Assembly: GCA_017893485.1 (NCBI GenBank)
Contig: CM030359.1
Span: 30,756,430 to 30,820,429 of the forward strand
DNA from: Hemerocallis citrina
Lineage: Eukaryota > Streptophyta > Magnoliopsida > Asparagales > Asphodelaceae
Direction of reading: 5' to 3'
DNA: 64,000 nt
Made by a program: the position numbers and the translations under genes. Positions 22,282-33,599 of this stretch are shown one piece after another. The notes below the pieces were generated by a model. The model was not told the origin of the DNA. It did no database searches and worked only from the letters and a program-made list of their open reading frames with translations. Position 1 is the stretch's first letter, and every line of letters starts with the position of its first letter.

Positions 22282-22734
22282 TTCAGATCAACCCAGAGCC
22301 TCATGGGCTTCTGCCACGTCAGGCCCACGAGCAAACAGGTCCAAACCCGGCCAGCAGGATCTCATACTCGTTTGCTCTGCCTATAAATACCACACCCCCT
22401 CCCCCACTGGCAAGGTGATCAATCATTCCCCTCAAAAAACTCTAGCTACTGTTGCTTTCCAGTAACTGACTAGACCGTCGGAGGGCCTACCACCGGGATC
22501 TCTCCCAGTGTTTCTAGGCCGAGTGCAGGTACACGAGACCGAGCCGAGCCCCCCAGATTCGGGCCGAGCTGCTGGATCTGAGCCGAGCCGAGCATCCATC
22601 TTCCAACTCACTCCTGCTACTCCTGGGTCGTCCCTCGCCGAGGGTCGGGCGTATAACCAATACCGCGACTTCCCCTAAAACAAATTGAGAGAACTCACAC
22701 CTGTTGCAGCCACCCCCAAAAACAAACTGCATCA
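22282..22734 (+). repeat. 5' LTR of the Tat element, 5'-truncated
   Basis: Aligns with 35033-35483 from CAGATCAACCCAGAGCCTCA to the end ...CTGCATCA. Contains the promoter: TATAAATA near 22381, about 350 bp before the LTR end. The first part present in the 3' LTR (TGATATGG...) is missing here, where the chromovirus pol tail abuts. Confidence 0.9.
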
Positions 22735-22736
22735 GG

Positions 22737-22756
22737 TTGGCACCGTCTGTGGGAAA
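22737..22756 (+). promoter_or_regulatory. Primer-binding site of the Tat element
   Basis: TTGGCACCGTCTGTGGGAAA lies 2 bp after the LTR end. The same motif, complemented, follows the LTR at 11497. Confidence 0.8.
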
Positions 22757-22819
22757 CCTTGGTACTGACCTCAGTCCGACCACGGCCATTGATGTCATCC
22801 CCTCAATCCGAGCTCTCAA

Positions 22820-24196
22820 ATGGCACCCAAGGCGAAAAGAGCTATCACCTCTGCACGTCGTCCTGATGCTCCTCCCCAAGACGTCCCCGCCGACACTCAT
22901 GGATCCAACCATCCGAGGGTCAACGGTGAACCCAGGCGGGGTGCTTCTCGCTCGGTCGCAATCGACCTACGTCGGGTCATCCAGAACCGACAAGCCAGCT
23001 GAACTAGGGGAGGGGCCGCTTCCAACTGGGTCCCGAACCATCCCAGGCACCCATCCCGAGAGCGGGAGCCGGAGCCCAGTCGCGCCGATCGACGGCCACC
23101 ACCCCAACACGACTCGGCCAGACAAGCTCCAGTCACCCACCGTGAGTTCCAAAACTTTTGGAATGAGATCCTGGAGGCCATCTTAGGGACCCCCATAAAC
23201 GAGACACTCCACCACTCTCACTCTCGTTCGGATGCTGGAGCCAGCGAGTCTCGCAGCCTAACCCGCCCTCCAGAGCATGATGAGGATGTCCTGCGACGCC
23301 TACAGAAAATAGAAAACTGCCTCGACCACTTCGGCGAGAGAGGCCCGAGGGCGGCTCAGGGTCATAGGCCGAACCGACCTACTTTCTCCGCTACAATCTT
23401 ACAAGCAGAAATACCCCAAAACTTTTGGCCACCTCAGTCCGAGACTTACGACGGTGAGGGTGATCCTGCTGATCACATGGAGGGTTTCAAGACCCTCATG
23501 ATGATTCACAGCGGTTCAGATCCCCTCCTATGTCGTGCCTTCCCCGCCACCCTCCGGGGTCCGGCTCAGGAATGGTTCTCTAAGCTCATCCCTGGCTCGG
23601 TCTACTAGTTCGACCAGCTGGAGGCCAACTTTCTTGCCCACTTCGTGACCAGTAGGAGGGCCGAGAAGACAAGCGCATCCCTACTAGACCTCCGGCAGAA
23701 GGAAGGGGAGTCACTCTGACAGTTCGTCCGGAGGTTCACCGCTGAGGCGAGGTTGGTCTCCTTCCTCGACGCTGGGGTCGCCTCGGCAGCCTTCCGGCAC
23801 AACGTTCGACACGGCCAGCTAAAGGCGTCCTTGGCCAAGAAACCTCCCCTCGATTTTCCCGACCTGCTCAATCGGGTCGAGAAGTACATTCGGGCCGAGG
23901 AGGCCCTAAATTTTGAGGACGCCAAAGAGGTCCCGGGGAAAGGGAAGCGCAAGGCCGATGAGGCCGAGCCAACCAAGAAGGTTCCGAAAGACGGGACCGG
24001 CATGAAGAAGGTCCCTCCGATCCCGCATTTCGAGAGATACACGCCACTGACACAAAACGTGTCGGCCATCCTACTAGCGATCGAAGACCAGGACCTCGTC
24101 CAGATGCCCCCTCGACCAACTGGCAATAAGAAAACGGATTCTACTGTCGTTTCCACCGGGACAACAGGCACGACACCGACTACTGTCAGGCCCTAA
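22820..24196 (+). pseudogene. Gag of the Tat element
   Basis: A single frame of 459 codons from MAPKAKRAIT, interrupted by TGA at 23000, TAG at 23606 and TGA at 23717. The N-terminal third is Arg/Pro-rich. The retrotransposon gag (capsid) domain spans roughly residues 205-330: YDGEGDPADHMEGFKTLM, LCRAFPATLRGPAQEWFSKL, FDQLEANFLAHF and FVRRFTAEA. A Lys/Arg-rich segment follows. I see no CCHC zinc knuckle. Gag would assemble virus-like particles in the cytoplasm. Confidence 0.88.
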
Positions 24197-24546
24197 AGGA
24201 CGACATTAAGGCCCTAAAGGACGAAATCGAGGTATCTCCAAAAATTCACCTGGGAAGATGCCTGGGACCGGAGGGATACGAGGAACCGGAGGCCTTCTCC
24301 TCCTCCTCGTGCCCCCAAATAGCGTCCCGAGTAAGACCTAAAGCCCGAAGAGACCGGAGGCCAAGCCATTCTACACTGCGTCCATGGGGGACCTATGGGA
24401 GGGGATTCTAGTACTTCTCGCAAGGCATTTGTCCGAGAAATAAACGCCGTCCGAGGCCTCCCTTCCCCCAAGGTCCAGTAGCTTCCTGTCTCCTTCTCGA
24501 GGGAAGACCGGGAGGGGGTTCAGCTCCCTATTGCGATGCGCTCGCC

Positions 24547-24960
24547 ATTAGCCTCTTCATGGAAAACTACGAGTTCTGTCGGATCCTCGTGGACAACGGA
24601 AGCTCGGTGAACATCCTCTTTCTAGAAGCATTTGAGAACCTCAAGCTCCCCCGAGATAAGCTGAAGCTAACCGGGTACACCCTGCACAGGTTCTCCGACA
24701 TCCCGGTGCCGATAGAGGGGATCGTAACCTTGGATGTCACTACCAGTACGACCCCCCACAGATGGACCGAGTTGATGGACTTCATGGTTGTGAACGTCAA
24801 AGCACCTTACAACGCCATCCTCGACCGACTAGGGCTCTGCTCCCTCCAGGCTATTCCCTCGGCCTACCACCTGAAATTGATGTCCCCACCTAGTCAGGTG
24901 TCGGGGTCGTTCGGGGGAACCAAGAGGCAGCACGATCGTGCTATATGACAGCTTTCGGGG
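24547..24960 (+). pseudogene. Aspartic protease of the Tat element
   Basis: Frame shifted relative to gag. The catalytic motif is RILVDNGSSVNILF near 24580, the usual DNGSS form in Tat elements. Downstream YNAILDRLGL (about 24808) fits the flap and second conserved block. It would cleave the polyprotein. The frame ends at 24948 without running into RT, so a further frameshift is needed. Confidence 0.85.
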
Positions 24961-25082
24961 ACGATGTGTTTCCCCTGGATGCTGTCGAACTACAACCCGA
25001 AAGGAGCTAACCAGAGCCCGAACCTGCGGGCGAACTAGAAGAAGTCTCGTTTGAGACGGAAGACAAGTCAAAGTGGTTCCGC

Positions 25083-26213
25083 GTGAGATGCTCCCTCGCT
25101 CCCGACCTAAAGTCCGGCCTAATAGACTGCATTCGCCGCAATGTCAACCTCTTTACTTGGAAGCCATCTGACATGCCCGGGATCTCCGAAGACCTGATCA
25201 TGCACAGATTAAGTGTGGTCCCCGGCTCGAAGCAGATCGTCCAAAAGCGAAGTATGTTCGCCCCAGAGAGGCAGCAAGCTGTGAAGGCGAAGGTAGACAA
25301 ACTATTGTCTGCCCGGTGCATCCAAGAGGTCAGCTACCCTGAGTGGCTGGCGAACGTCGTAATGGTGAGAAAGGCTAGCGGGAGCTAGAGGATCTGCATA
25401 GACTTTACGGACCTCAATAAGACGTGCCCCAAAGATCCATTCCCTCTCCCCAGTATCAATGCTCTGATCAACGCAACGTCGGGTCACGAGCTCTTGTCCT
25501 TCATGGAAGCCTTCTCGAGCTACAATCAGATCCGAATGTTCTCCCCTGATATAGCCAAGACATCTTTCGTCACCGATCAAGGTCTCTACTGCTACTGGGT
25601 TATGCCCTTCGGACTGAAGAACACCGGTACTGCCTATTAGAGGCTCGTCAACCGAGTCTTTAAGGATCAGATCGGTCGTAACATGGAAGTGTACGTCGAC
25701 GACATGCTCGTCAAAAGCCAGCAAGGACAAGACCATGTCGCCGACCTAGAAGAGGCCTTTGGCATCCTTCGGACCCACAATATAAGGCTCAATCCGGCCA
25801 AGTGTGCATTCGGCGTCTCCTCAGGCAAATTTCTCGGGTTCGTCGTTAGCCAGCACGGCATCGAGGCAAACCCCAAAAAGATCCGGGCCATAATCGACAT
25901 GGCCCCTCCGAGGAACATCAAGGAAGAACAATGTCTCACGAGGAGACTGGTGGCCATCGGCCGTTTCCTCTCCAAATTCGGAGAGAAGTCCATCCCGTTC
26001 TTCAAAGCTCTGCGTGGAACCGGAGGCTTTGAGTGGGGCACTCAGCAGCAGGAGGTGTTTGCCCAATTGAAAGAGTACCTTGCCAGCCCTCCGCTCCTCA
26101 GCAAACCCGAGCCGGGCGAGCCTCTCTGGCTTTATCTTTCGGCCTCGGAAAGCGTACTAGCACTGTTCTCGTTCAAGAAGAAGATAGAGTCCAAAAGCTG
26201 TTGTACTATGTGA
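25083..26213 (+). pseudogene. Reverse transcriptase of the Tat element
   Basis: A single frame with two TAG codons (25386, 25638). Recognised blocks: FTWKPSDMPGI, LSVVPGSKQIVQKR, VRKASGS-stop-RICIDFTDLNK (a Trp codon is expected at the stop), PLPSINALI, WVMPFGLKN, catalytic VYVDDMLVKS near 25692, and KFLGFVVSQHGIEANP. FGEKSIPFFKALRG and EPLWLYLSASE mark the RT-RNase H connection. The YVDD catalytic aspartates are intact. Confidence 0.9.
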
Positions 26214-26480
26214 GTAAGGTCCTGCTCTCGGCCGAGACCAGATATGCGAAAATGGAGAAGGTAGCGTACACCCTGGTCATGGCAGCACGGAAGCTCCGTC
26301 CCTATTTCCAGGCACACTCAATTCAAGTCCTCACGAACCAGCCTCTGAAGGCCGTCCTCCACAAGCCCGAGCGCTCTGGCCGCCTGGTCAAGTGGTCGAT
26401 CGAGCTCAGTCAATATGACATCAGCTATAAACCAAGGACGGCAATCAGGGACAGGCCCTCGCCGAATTCATCACGGAATG
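26195..26480 (+). pseudogene. RNase H domain of the Tat element
   Basis: After a frameshift near 26150 the frame reads VQKLLYYVSKVLLSAETRY, KMEKVAYTLVMAARKLRPYF, VLTNQPLKAVLHKP and RLVKWSIELSQYDISYKP, the RNase H block that follows RT in gypsy pol. It would degrade the RNA strand during reverse transcription. Confidence 0.85.
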
Positions 26481-26499
26481 CATCATCACCGAGTCACCC

Positions 26500-26935
26500 G
26501 AAAGTGGGGAAGCTGACCAGATGTGGGAAGTTTACGTCGGCGGCTCTTCCTGTAAGATGGGGAGCGGCACGGGCATCATTTTGCGAGGGCCCGACAACTT
26601 CCTTCTCCAATATTCTTTCCGCCTCAACTTTCCGACCTCTAAAAACGAGGCAGAATATGAAAAGCTATGATCGTGGGGCTCACCCTAGCACACCAGGCAG
26701 GTGCCAGAAAGATCAGGGCCTTCAGCGACTCTCAACTCGTGGTTAATCAGATCACCGGAGAGTACGAGGCCCATGATGATTGAATGATCCGGTATTTGGC
26801 CGTGGTCCGGTGGCTCTTAACATTCTTTGACGATTCTGCAGTCTTGAGGATACCAAGAGAGCAGAATGCCCAGGCCGATGCCCTGTCGAAGCTAGCCACC
26901 TCGTCCTTTGAAGGCCTCGACCACACCGTCTTGAT
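26500..26935 (+). pseudogene. Second (archaeal-type) RNase H of the Tat element
   Basis: Starts WEVYVGGSSCKMGSGTGI, where family members have YVDG; the first catalytic Asp is thus Gly. NEAEYE follows near 26645, carrying the catalytic Glu. SDSQLVVNQITGEYEA is readable in another frame near 26720, and after TGA at 26781 comes MIRYLAVVRWLLTFF and IPREQNAQADALSKLA (RNase H C-terminal block). Presence of this extra domain between RNase H and integrase is a Tat-lineage trait. Two frame changes, one stop and the lost Asp disable it. Confidence 0.8.
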
Positions 26936-26937
26936 CA

Positions 26938-28343
26938 AGGTGCTCCTGAAGCCGAGTATCGACCTCCCTAAGACCCTCTGTATAGACGACGGAGCTCAGC
27001 CTGACGATTGGACCACTCCCATCCGAAAGTTTCTAATCATAGGAGAGCTCCCTGAAGACCGAGCCGAGGCAAGGTGGATCAGGGTCCGCTCGGAAAGGTT
27101 CGCCATGATCAGCGAAACCCTCTTCAAATGCTCATACACAACAACGGACGGGAGACCCTATCTCCGCTGCTTAACCCCTGACGAAGCAAGGTACGCTCTC
27201 AAGGAGCTCCACGAAGGAATTGGCGGGTGCCACATGGGGAGCCGATTGCTTGCCCGAAAGGCTCTGAACCACGGATACTACTGGCCCACGATGTTGCAAG
27301 ATGCCCTGGCCCTGGTCAAAAAGTGTGGTCCTTGTCAGAGATGTTCCTCAGTAAGAAGGGTTCCACAAGCAAACCTCCGCTCCCTGGCTAGTCCGACCCC
27401 TTTTGCTATGTGAGGGATGGACCTGGTGGGCCCCTTCCCGAAAGTGAAGGGCCAAAGGAAATTCTTGATAGTAGCGATCGACTACTTCACCAAATGGATC
27501 GAGGTCGAGCCCCTGGCCACTATCACTGAGCAGCAAACTCAGCAATTCTTCTGGAAATACATCATCTGCCGATTCGGAATTCTGCACATACTCATCACGG
27601 ATAACGGGACCCAGTTTGCGGGTAAAAATTTTAGAAAGTTCTGTGAGGATCTTGGAATCCAGTAATGCTTCTCCTCGGTGTGCCACCCGCAGTCGAACGG
27701 TCAGGCCGAGAACGCGAACTACCAGATCCTTGACGGTTTGAAGAAACAGCTTGATAATTCTTCCAAGGAATTATGGATCGACGAGTTGCCGAGCGTTCTC
27801 TGGGCCCATCGAACGACGAAGAGGATCCCCATGGGAGAATTACCATTCAATTTGACTTATGGCGCGGAAGCAGTAATTCCCCTCGAGTTCGGGCTCCTTT
27901 CGCCCCAAATCATGGCCTTTGATGAAGAAAGTAACTCGGCGCAACTGCGTGCCGACCTGGACCTCATAGGCGAGGTCAGGAAAAAATCTGTCATCAGAAG
28001 GAGCACATACCAGCAGTGGGTCGAGAAGTTCTACAACAAAAGGGTGCGTCCCACCAACATCAAGATTGGGGACCTCGTCCTCCGGAAGCTAGCAGTATTT
28101 AGCCCCGGTCAAAAGCGAAAGTTGGCTCCAAACTGGGAAGGCCCATACAAGATTTATGAAGTCGTACGTCCCAGCACATACCGCCTTACCGACCCGGAGG
28201 GCAAGGCTGTCAAAAGACCCTGGAACGCGGAGCACCTTAGCAAATTCCTGAAGGGAAGAGTTAGCCCGTGTAGATACCCTTCTGTAAATTCTAAAATGCA
28301 ATCGGCACTTCGTGCCTTGTTTTGTGAAGTCGATATGATGTAA
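26938..28343 (+). pseudogene. Integrase of the Tat element
   Basis: One frame with TGA at 27411 and TAA at 27663. The HHCC zinc finger is ELHEGIGGCHMGSRLLARK...CGPCQRC (27200-27345). The catalytic core shows GMDLVGPFP (D), LITDNGTQF (D) and HPQSNGQAENANYQ (E). The C-terminal block includes FNLTYGAEAVIPLE, RRSTYQQWVEKFYNKRV, GDLVLRKL, KLAPNWEGPYKI and WNAEHLSKF. There is no chromodomain. The DDE triad is complete, so only nonsense mutations block it. Confidence 0.92.
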
Positions 28344-28379
28344 TCATTCACCCCCTTAGCATCGTGCCAGCTTTCTTAA

Positions 28380-29345
28380 AACAAGTTTGGGCTCGATGCT
28401 CGGATGGTACCACGAGCCATAAAAGCTTCTCCTACAAGCTTGAGGCTCGGGGCTCGGATGTCACTGCGAGCCACAAAAAGTCTCTCCTAAGGTATGGGGG
28501 CTTGGCATCGACCTCGAGCAGGGTCTCGGCATTTTCAAGACCTGCGACCTACGCGCTCGGAAATGACCGCCAGCTATGCTTATGCTATCTACCCGAGAAC
28601 AGGTATGGGGGCTCGGCATCGACCTCGAGCAAGGCCTTGGCTTTTTCAAGCCACACGACCTTTACGCTTGGCGATGACCTCCAACGACACTCATAATAGC
28701 TTCTCCTACGGTATGGGGGCTTGGCATCGACCTCGAGCAAGGCCTTGGCTTTTTCAAGCCCTGCGACCTTTACGCCCGGTAATAACTGCCAGCTACGCTC
28801 ATGCTATCTACTCGAGAATAGATATGGGGGTTCGACATCGATCTTGAGCAAGGTCTTGGCTTTTTAAAGCCATGCGACCTTTACGCTCGGCGATGACCTC
28901 CAGCTATACTCATAACAGCTTCTCCTAAGGTATGGGAGCTCGGCATCAACCTCGAGCAAGGTCTTGGCTATTTCAAGTCCTGCAACCTTTACGCTCGGCG
29001 ATGATCGCCAGCTACACTCATGCTATCTACCCGAGAACAGGTATGGGGGCTCGGCATCGACCTCGAGCAAGGCCTTGACTTTTTCAAGCCCTGCGACCTT
29101 TACGCTCGGCGGTGACCTCTAGCTATGCTCATACCGGCTTCTCCTAAGGTGTGAGGGCTCAGCATCGACCTTGACCAAGGCCCTGGCTTCTTCAAGTCCT
29201 GCGACCTTTACGCTCGGCGATGACCTTCGGCTACACTCATGCTATCTTTGAACAGATATGGGGGCTCGGTATCGACCTCGAACAAGGCCTTGGCTTTTTT
29301 AAGCTATGCGACCTTTACGCTCAGCGATGACCTCCAGCCACACCC
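28380..29345 (+). repeat. About eight 108-111 bp tandem repeats
   Basis: Units begin with variants of ggtatgggggcttggcatcg followed by acctcgagcaaggccttggc, at about 28491, 28602, 28711, 28821, 28930, 29040, 29149 and 29256. They alternate between two slightly different unit endings, giving a weaker 220-bp period. Non-coding; a 3' untranslated array of the Tat element just after pol. The unit just before it (28390-28480) resembles the 54-bp repeat at 33.6-34.4 kb. Confidence 0.85.
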
Positions 29346-29369
29346 AACCCAAAAGTTTTTATTAAAGAT

Positions 29370-29830
29370 TTAGGGCGCTCGCCTTCGGCAAACCCCCTGA
29401 GCCCCAGACCTCTAGTTGACCCACCTCTCACCCATGAACATCTCGGGGTTAACGGCAATCAGAGCCAAAACCCCGAATTGTCCGGAGGTGGCAGGAGAGC
29501 CACCGACCCAGGACTCTCGCCCAAAAACACAATTTCCGGGGCGCCCGCCTTCAGCAAACACTCTGAGCCTCGGACCTTGGTCGGTACGCCTCTCACCCGC
29601 TGGCAACTCGTGGTAAACTGCATTCAGAGCCATTTACCCCAAATTGTCAGAGGATGGCAGGAGAGTCACCGATCCGAGACTCTTGGCCAAGAATTCCAAC
29701 TTTTGGGCGCTCGCCTTCGGTAGGCACCCCGAATCTCACCCCCGGGATCGACCCACCTCTCACCCGCTGACAACTCGGGGTAAACGACCCTCGAAGCCAA
29801 AACCCCGAATTGCCAGCGGGTGGTAGGTAA
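29370..29830 (+). repeat. 166-bp tandem repeat, 2.8 copies
   Basis: gcgctcgccttcggcaaac and its variants occur at about 29375, 29541 and 29707, giving a 166-bp period. Each unit contains ccacctctcacccgctg and aaccccgaattg. Non-coding. Confidence 0.8.
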
Positions 29831-30290
29831 GTCACCGGCATTTCTTGGTGAAAAAGTGATGAGGGGGTGAGGATTATATAGACCCCCGGAGAGGCGCATT
29901 TATGGTATTGGGGAGCCCAAACGGCGGAAGGTGAAACGTCTCCATTAATTCTTATTGGAAGACGAAACATCCCTTATTAAATACTATCTGCGATGAGTAA
30001 CGGTTCGGCTCCCGAGCGAAGCCATAACCCACAACCCTTACTACCTCGGCATCGACCTCATGCAAGGCCACATTCGGCGATGGCCTCGAACTACGCTCCT
30101 GCCAGCCTCAGTTGACATTATCAAAGTTAAAGAGATCGAAGTTTTATTACTCATGAAGCGCCTCAAATGGCCACACAATACAATGAAGATATTACAAATC
30201 ACTCGGCTTAAAACGCGAACTCAGTGCTTCCCACGGGGCCCTCCGCATACTCCGCCTGTACGGCTAAAAAGGATGTCTCCGCAACGGAAC
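29831..30290. other. Spacer in the Tat element, TATA-like box
   Basis: No coding region recognised. A TATA-like gattatataga lies at about 29872 in front of a ccccggag-rich stretch; its use is unknown. Confidence 0.4.
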
Positions 30291-30291
30291 T

Positions 30292-30711
30292 CTACTCATC
30301 AGCAGGCCTCGCCGCTTCCAGATAAAAGGTCGGAGAAGGACCCAATATGGAATGGCTTGCTCCCTTTTGCGGACTAGTGCCTAGCACGAACTTCAGCCTC
30401 CAAATCTCCAGCTCCTTCTCTACAACAGCCTCGCGAAGAAAGGACTCCGAAGCCGGTCGCCCGGTGGAAGCATCCGAGGTTGACCAGTTCATCTCAACTC
30501 TCCACCAGTCCCGGTCGGCTATGGCCTTCTTCAGGCGAGCGGCCTCTAGGCTGAGCTCCTTAGACCTGTTCATGAAATAATTCACCGCGGCCTCTCGATC
30601 ACGAGCATGCTTATGATGGCGAGCCAACACACTCTCCTTGGACCCCATCTCATTTTGGAGCTAGGAGACCTCGGCAAAACAAGGGTCGGCGCCGAGGGCC
30701 TCATGCATCTA
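30292..30711 (-). pseudogene. Coiled-coil reading frame beyond the antisense extra gene
   Basis: The minus-strand frame (MGSKESVLARHHKHARDREA..., with a further MHEALGADPCFAEVS segment upstream, past a stop) is rich in Ala, Glu, Lys, Arg and Leu with heptad-like spacing, so it probably forms a coiled coil. It lies about 120 bp beyond the stop of the antisense gene on the same strand. A comparable coiled-coil frame follows the second antisense gene copy (51893-52225). It may be a last exon or a separate piece. Not recognised otherwise. Confidence 0.5.
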
Positions 30712-30830
30712 TCAAGAAGGGAAAAACAACGGGTCACAAAAGAGACTGACGAAAAACAACGAGTCATAAAGGATCGGCCAATAATCTTGTCTTTTATAAT
30801 TTAAAAAATTTTGATTACAAAAGGCGGTGG

Positions 30831-33281
30831 TCAGTCCGCGTAAGGCAAATACAAAGTCAAAAGAGAAAATCCTAAACTACTTTTTAGGGGGGACGGCACC
30901 TCTTCGTCAACATGGTCGCCCCCGGCTTCCTCTTGATGAGGGTCCCCCATCTCCTCCTCCTCATCGCCGCTGGACGTCGGCGGATGCACGGGAAGTCGCC
31001 AGTTGTAGTGGAGGTGGTCGACCCGAGCGTCCGGGTAGATCTGCTGGAAGTGCTCCTTGGCCTTGGCATCGGCTTCATCTTGGGCCAAGATCAGAGTGTC
31101 CGCCATGGTGATCTGCATCTCTGCCATGGCGATCTGTGCCTTCTCAGCCTCTGCCTGGGCCTTGGCCTGAAAGTGCGCCAGCTCGTTCGCATGATGGTCT
31201 TGTAGCGAGGCCATCTGAGCTTGGTGGACTGTCTGGGCCGACTTGGCCTCCCTCAACTCGTCCGTCAGACGAGTTAGCTCGCGAAAATACTTCTCGGCGT
31301 TCCTGTTCTCGACGAGGATCTCCTTCTCCAAGCACTTGTGGAAGTGCTATCCATGAAGCAACGCCTGGCCGAGGAAGAACAAGTTAGAAGAATCCCTATG
31401 TTCTACGCTTAAAGCAAATACCAAACACTTACGGAGAGCTGCGCCTAGGCCCACCTCATGTAGGCCATCTCGGACGTCTCTGTTGTCAGAGTCATCCGAC
31501 CCCGCTCCGTGGCAAGATGCTTCACCGCCTCCATCGCCACCGGGCCCTCAAGTAGGGTTCCCCTGCCTTGACCCCCTAATTCGGGGTGTGCGGCCTCAGG
31601 CCCTGCTTGCCCACCATTTGCTCAGCGCTGGGGCGAAGCGGCGGGAGCCTCTACTCCAGGACCTCGGCCATTTTCTTACTATCAGAGCTCGCCCCCGGTT
31701 CCTTCGTCGACCTCGACGAATGGTGTTGCTTCTTCGTCCTCTTCGGGGACGGCTTAACAGGCCCTGTGGTCGGCCCTTTATTAGGCCCCGTTGCCGAGGC
31801 AGCCTTCTTCTCTTGGTCCGCCCTGCTTTTGGCGGCTATGGCCAACAAGTCTTGTCGGTTGTCGAACTGTTTGGCAGACATCTCTGCAAAAAGAAAGAAA
31901 AAGAAATAAATGTTAATGCGAAGCCAGAGAGATAAACTAATTCAAAACAAAAACATACTAGGATCGGCTGGGCTCAGTCCGGCTCGGGCCAGGTGCAGTT
32001 GTGTGACGCGCGGCCACCCTATGTTGTGCCCTTCAACAATCTTCTCCACCGTCGCCCACTTTTTCTCTGTCAACTCACTATGCTTCGGGGGCTTGTGGTT
32101 CGGCTTACTAAAATTCCAAAAGGTTGGAATCTTCCAAGGCTTCTCGCTCCGAACAATAAAATACTTCTCCTTCCACCCTTTGATGGAGTCCGAGTGGTCG
32201 TGCATCACCCTCTTGTAAGGACACGGCGAGAGGTAGAAAATCCCCTCCCGAGCGAGCTCATCCCTAGGATGGCGCGGAAGTATGTAAGCCTCGTCTTGAT
32301 CCCTTTCTCCTGACACTTCAGAATAAAGCAAACCAGATGTTTCCACAAGTTGGGGCCATACTGCATCGGAAACAACTCCCCCCACTTCAAAACCCTCACG
32401 GTGAACGGGTGCAGCGACAGCCTCAACCCCGAGATGAAGGCGTCCTCGGGAAACATGCAGAAGCTCGACACCAGAGCTGTAGTCGGACAAATCCCAGGGT
32501 TTGTCATCAGAAGTTCGAACTCCTTCGGAATGAAGTAGGTCTCCCTTAGGATATGCAGATAGTCCGCCCTCAAGATGCACTGTACGCTGTCCACCTTAAT
32601 CATGGACCGACCCGAGTCCCACAGCAAGGAGGTGAACGCGATAAGCCCCTCCACGTCGTCAGGGTACATCCTGGTCGACCCTGGGTTTTTATTGGACACG
32701 GGGGGAAACTCGAACCCCAGCTCAGGACCATATTTGTCTGGCGAGCCCGGGCTATCGGGACGAATCCACTTTCTCTTCCTCCTATGGAGGCGAAGCTTCT
32801 TCTCCGGAGATGGGGTCGATAACGGGGGCAGAGGTGGGAGATCTTCTCCCTCAGCTGCCTCTCTCGCGGTTCCTCCTTCCTCTTCTCCCCGACCACCGCC
32901 TCCCTTGGTTCCCTGTTCGGGCTCCTCCCGGTCGCCCTTCGCACCAAAATCCTCCCCCGCAGGGTCCCCTTCCTCGTGCTCCCCCTCAACAAATTCTTCT
33001 CCCTCGGGGTCTCCTTCCTCGTGCTCCCCCTCAACAAACTCTTCTCCCTCGGGGTCTCCTCCCTCGTGCTCGCCCTCCTCCACAAGCTCCTCGCCCAGCC
33101 TATGGACTCGTAAAGGGGGCACGTCATACACAACGATGCCCTTGCCCCCCGATCCTAAGTCCGACTCAACCTCCTCCTCCACTTCGATGTCACCTAGGGA
33201 CCAAGATGTCGATGCTGACTGGACTTCCTCCTCAGAACGACCTGAAGAGCTTGCCTTGGAGCCGAACTGAAAGCGCGACAT
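30831..33281 (-). pseudogene. Antisense extra gene of the Tat element (Transposase_28-like), with introns
   Basis: Starts MSRFQFGSKASSSGR at 33281 and has an acidic, Glu/Gly-rich N-terminal half with tandem repeats (EEFVEGEHEEGDPEG). Then comes the domain typical of 'putative gypsy type transposon' proteins: YFIPKEFELLMTNPGI, PEDAFISGLRLSLHPF, LNKHLVCFI-like. After a frameshift near 32215 it continues SIKGWKEKYFIV and FWNFSKPNHKPP. Two short introns with consensus sites are visible: 31884-31958 (75 bp, GTATGT...TTTGCAG) and 31365-31432 (68 bp, GTAAGT...GGCCAG). Exon 2 is Lys/Ser-rich with a frameshift; exon 3 is a coiled coil with an acidic tail. Antisense extra genes between pol and the 3' LTR are known in this lineage; their function is not. 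Confidence 0.8.
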
Positions 33282-33409
33282 TACGAATCAAAAATACTAA
33301 CCTGGTATACTGACGGGAAGATCACCGAAAAATGGTCGTCAATGGCTATTAGAGAAATTCCTGTTGCCTTAGAGAGAGCGCAAAGTGAGAAAATGAAAGG
33401 GGGTGGGAG

Positions 33410-33416
33410 ATTTATA
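33410..33416 (-). promoter_or_regulatory. TATA box of the antisense extra gene
   Basis: The minus strand reads TATAAATCTCCC, then a C/T-rich stretch, about 130 bp before the ATG at 33281. The second copy of this gene has TATAAATCCCTCCC about 175 bp before its ATG (47710). Conservation of the core in two diverged copies supports a real promoter. No transcript evidence is available. Confidence 0.6.
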
Positions 33417-33599
33417 ATAGAGGAAGGGACTCCTCGATTTTTGTGAAAAGATCTAACCGTTGGATCCAATGGCCACTAGGATCTAAAACGCTTCGATTCT
33501 TACGCCTATGACGTCAGCCTAGAGCACAAAATTACCTATTTACCCTCAGCCCTACTAGCTGGAACGACAACTTGGAATACGTGGCCAACTACTCGAGTA

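Noticed and set aside
22704..23196. Open frames opposite and beside the Tat gag start
   Set aside because: Shadows of the gag frame, which alone leads into a recognisable capsid domain.
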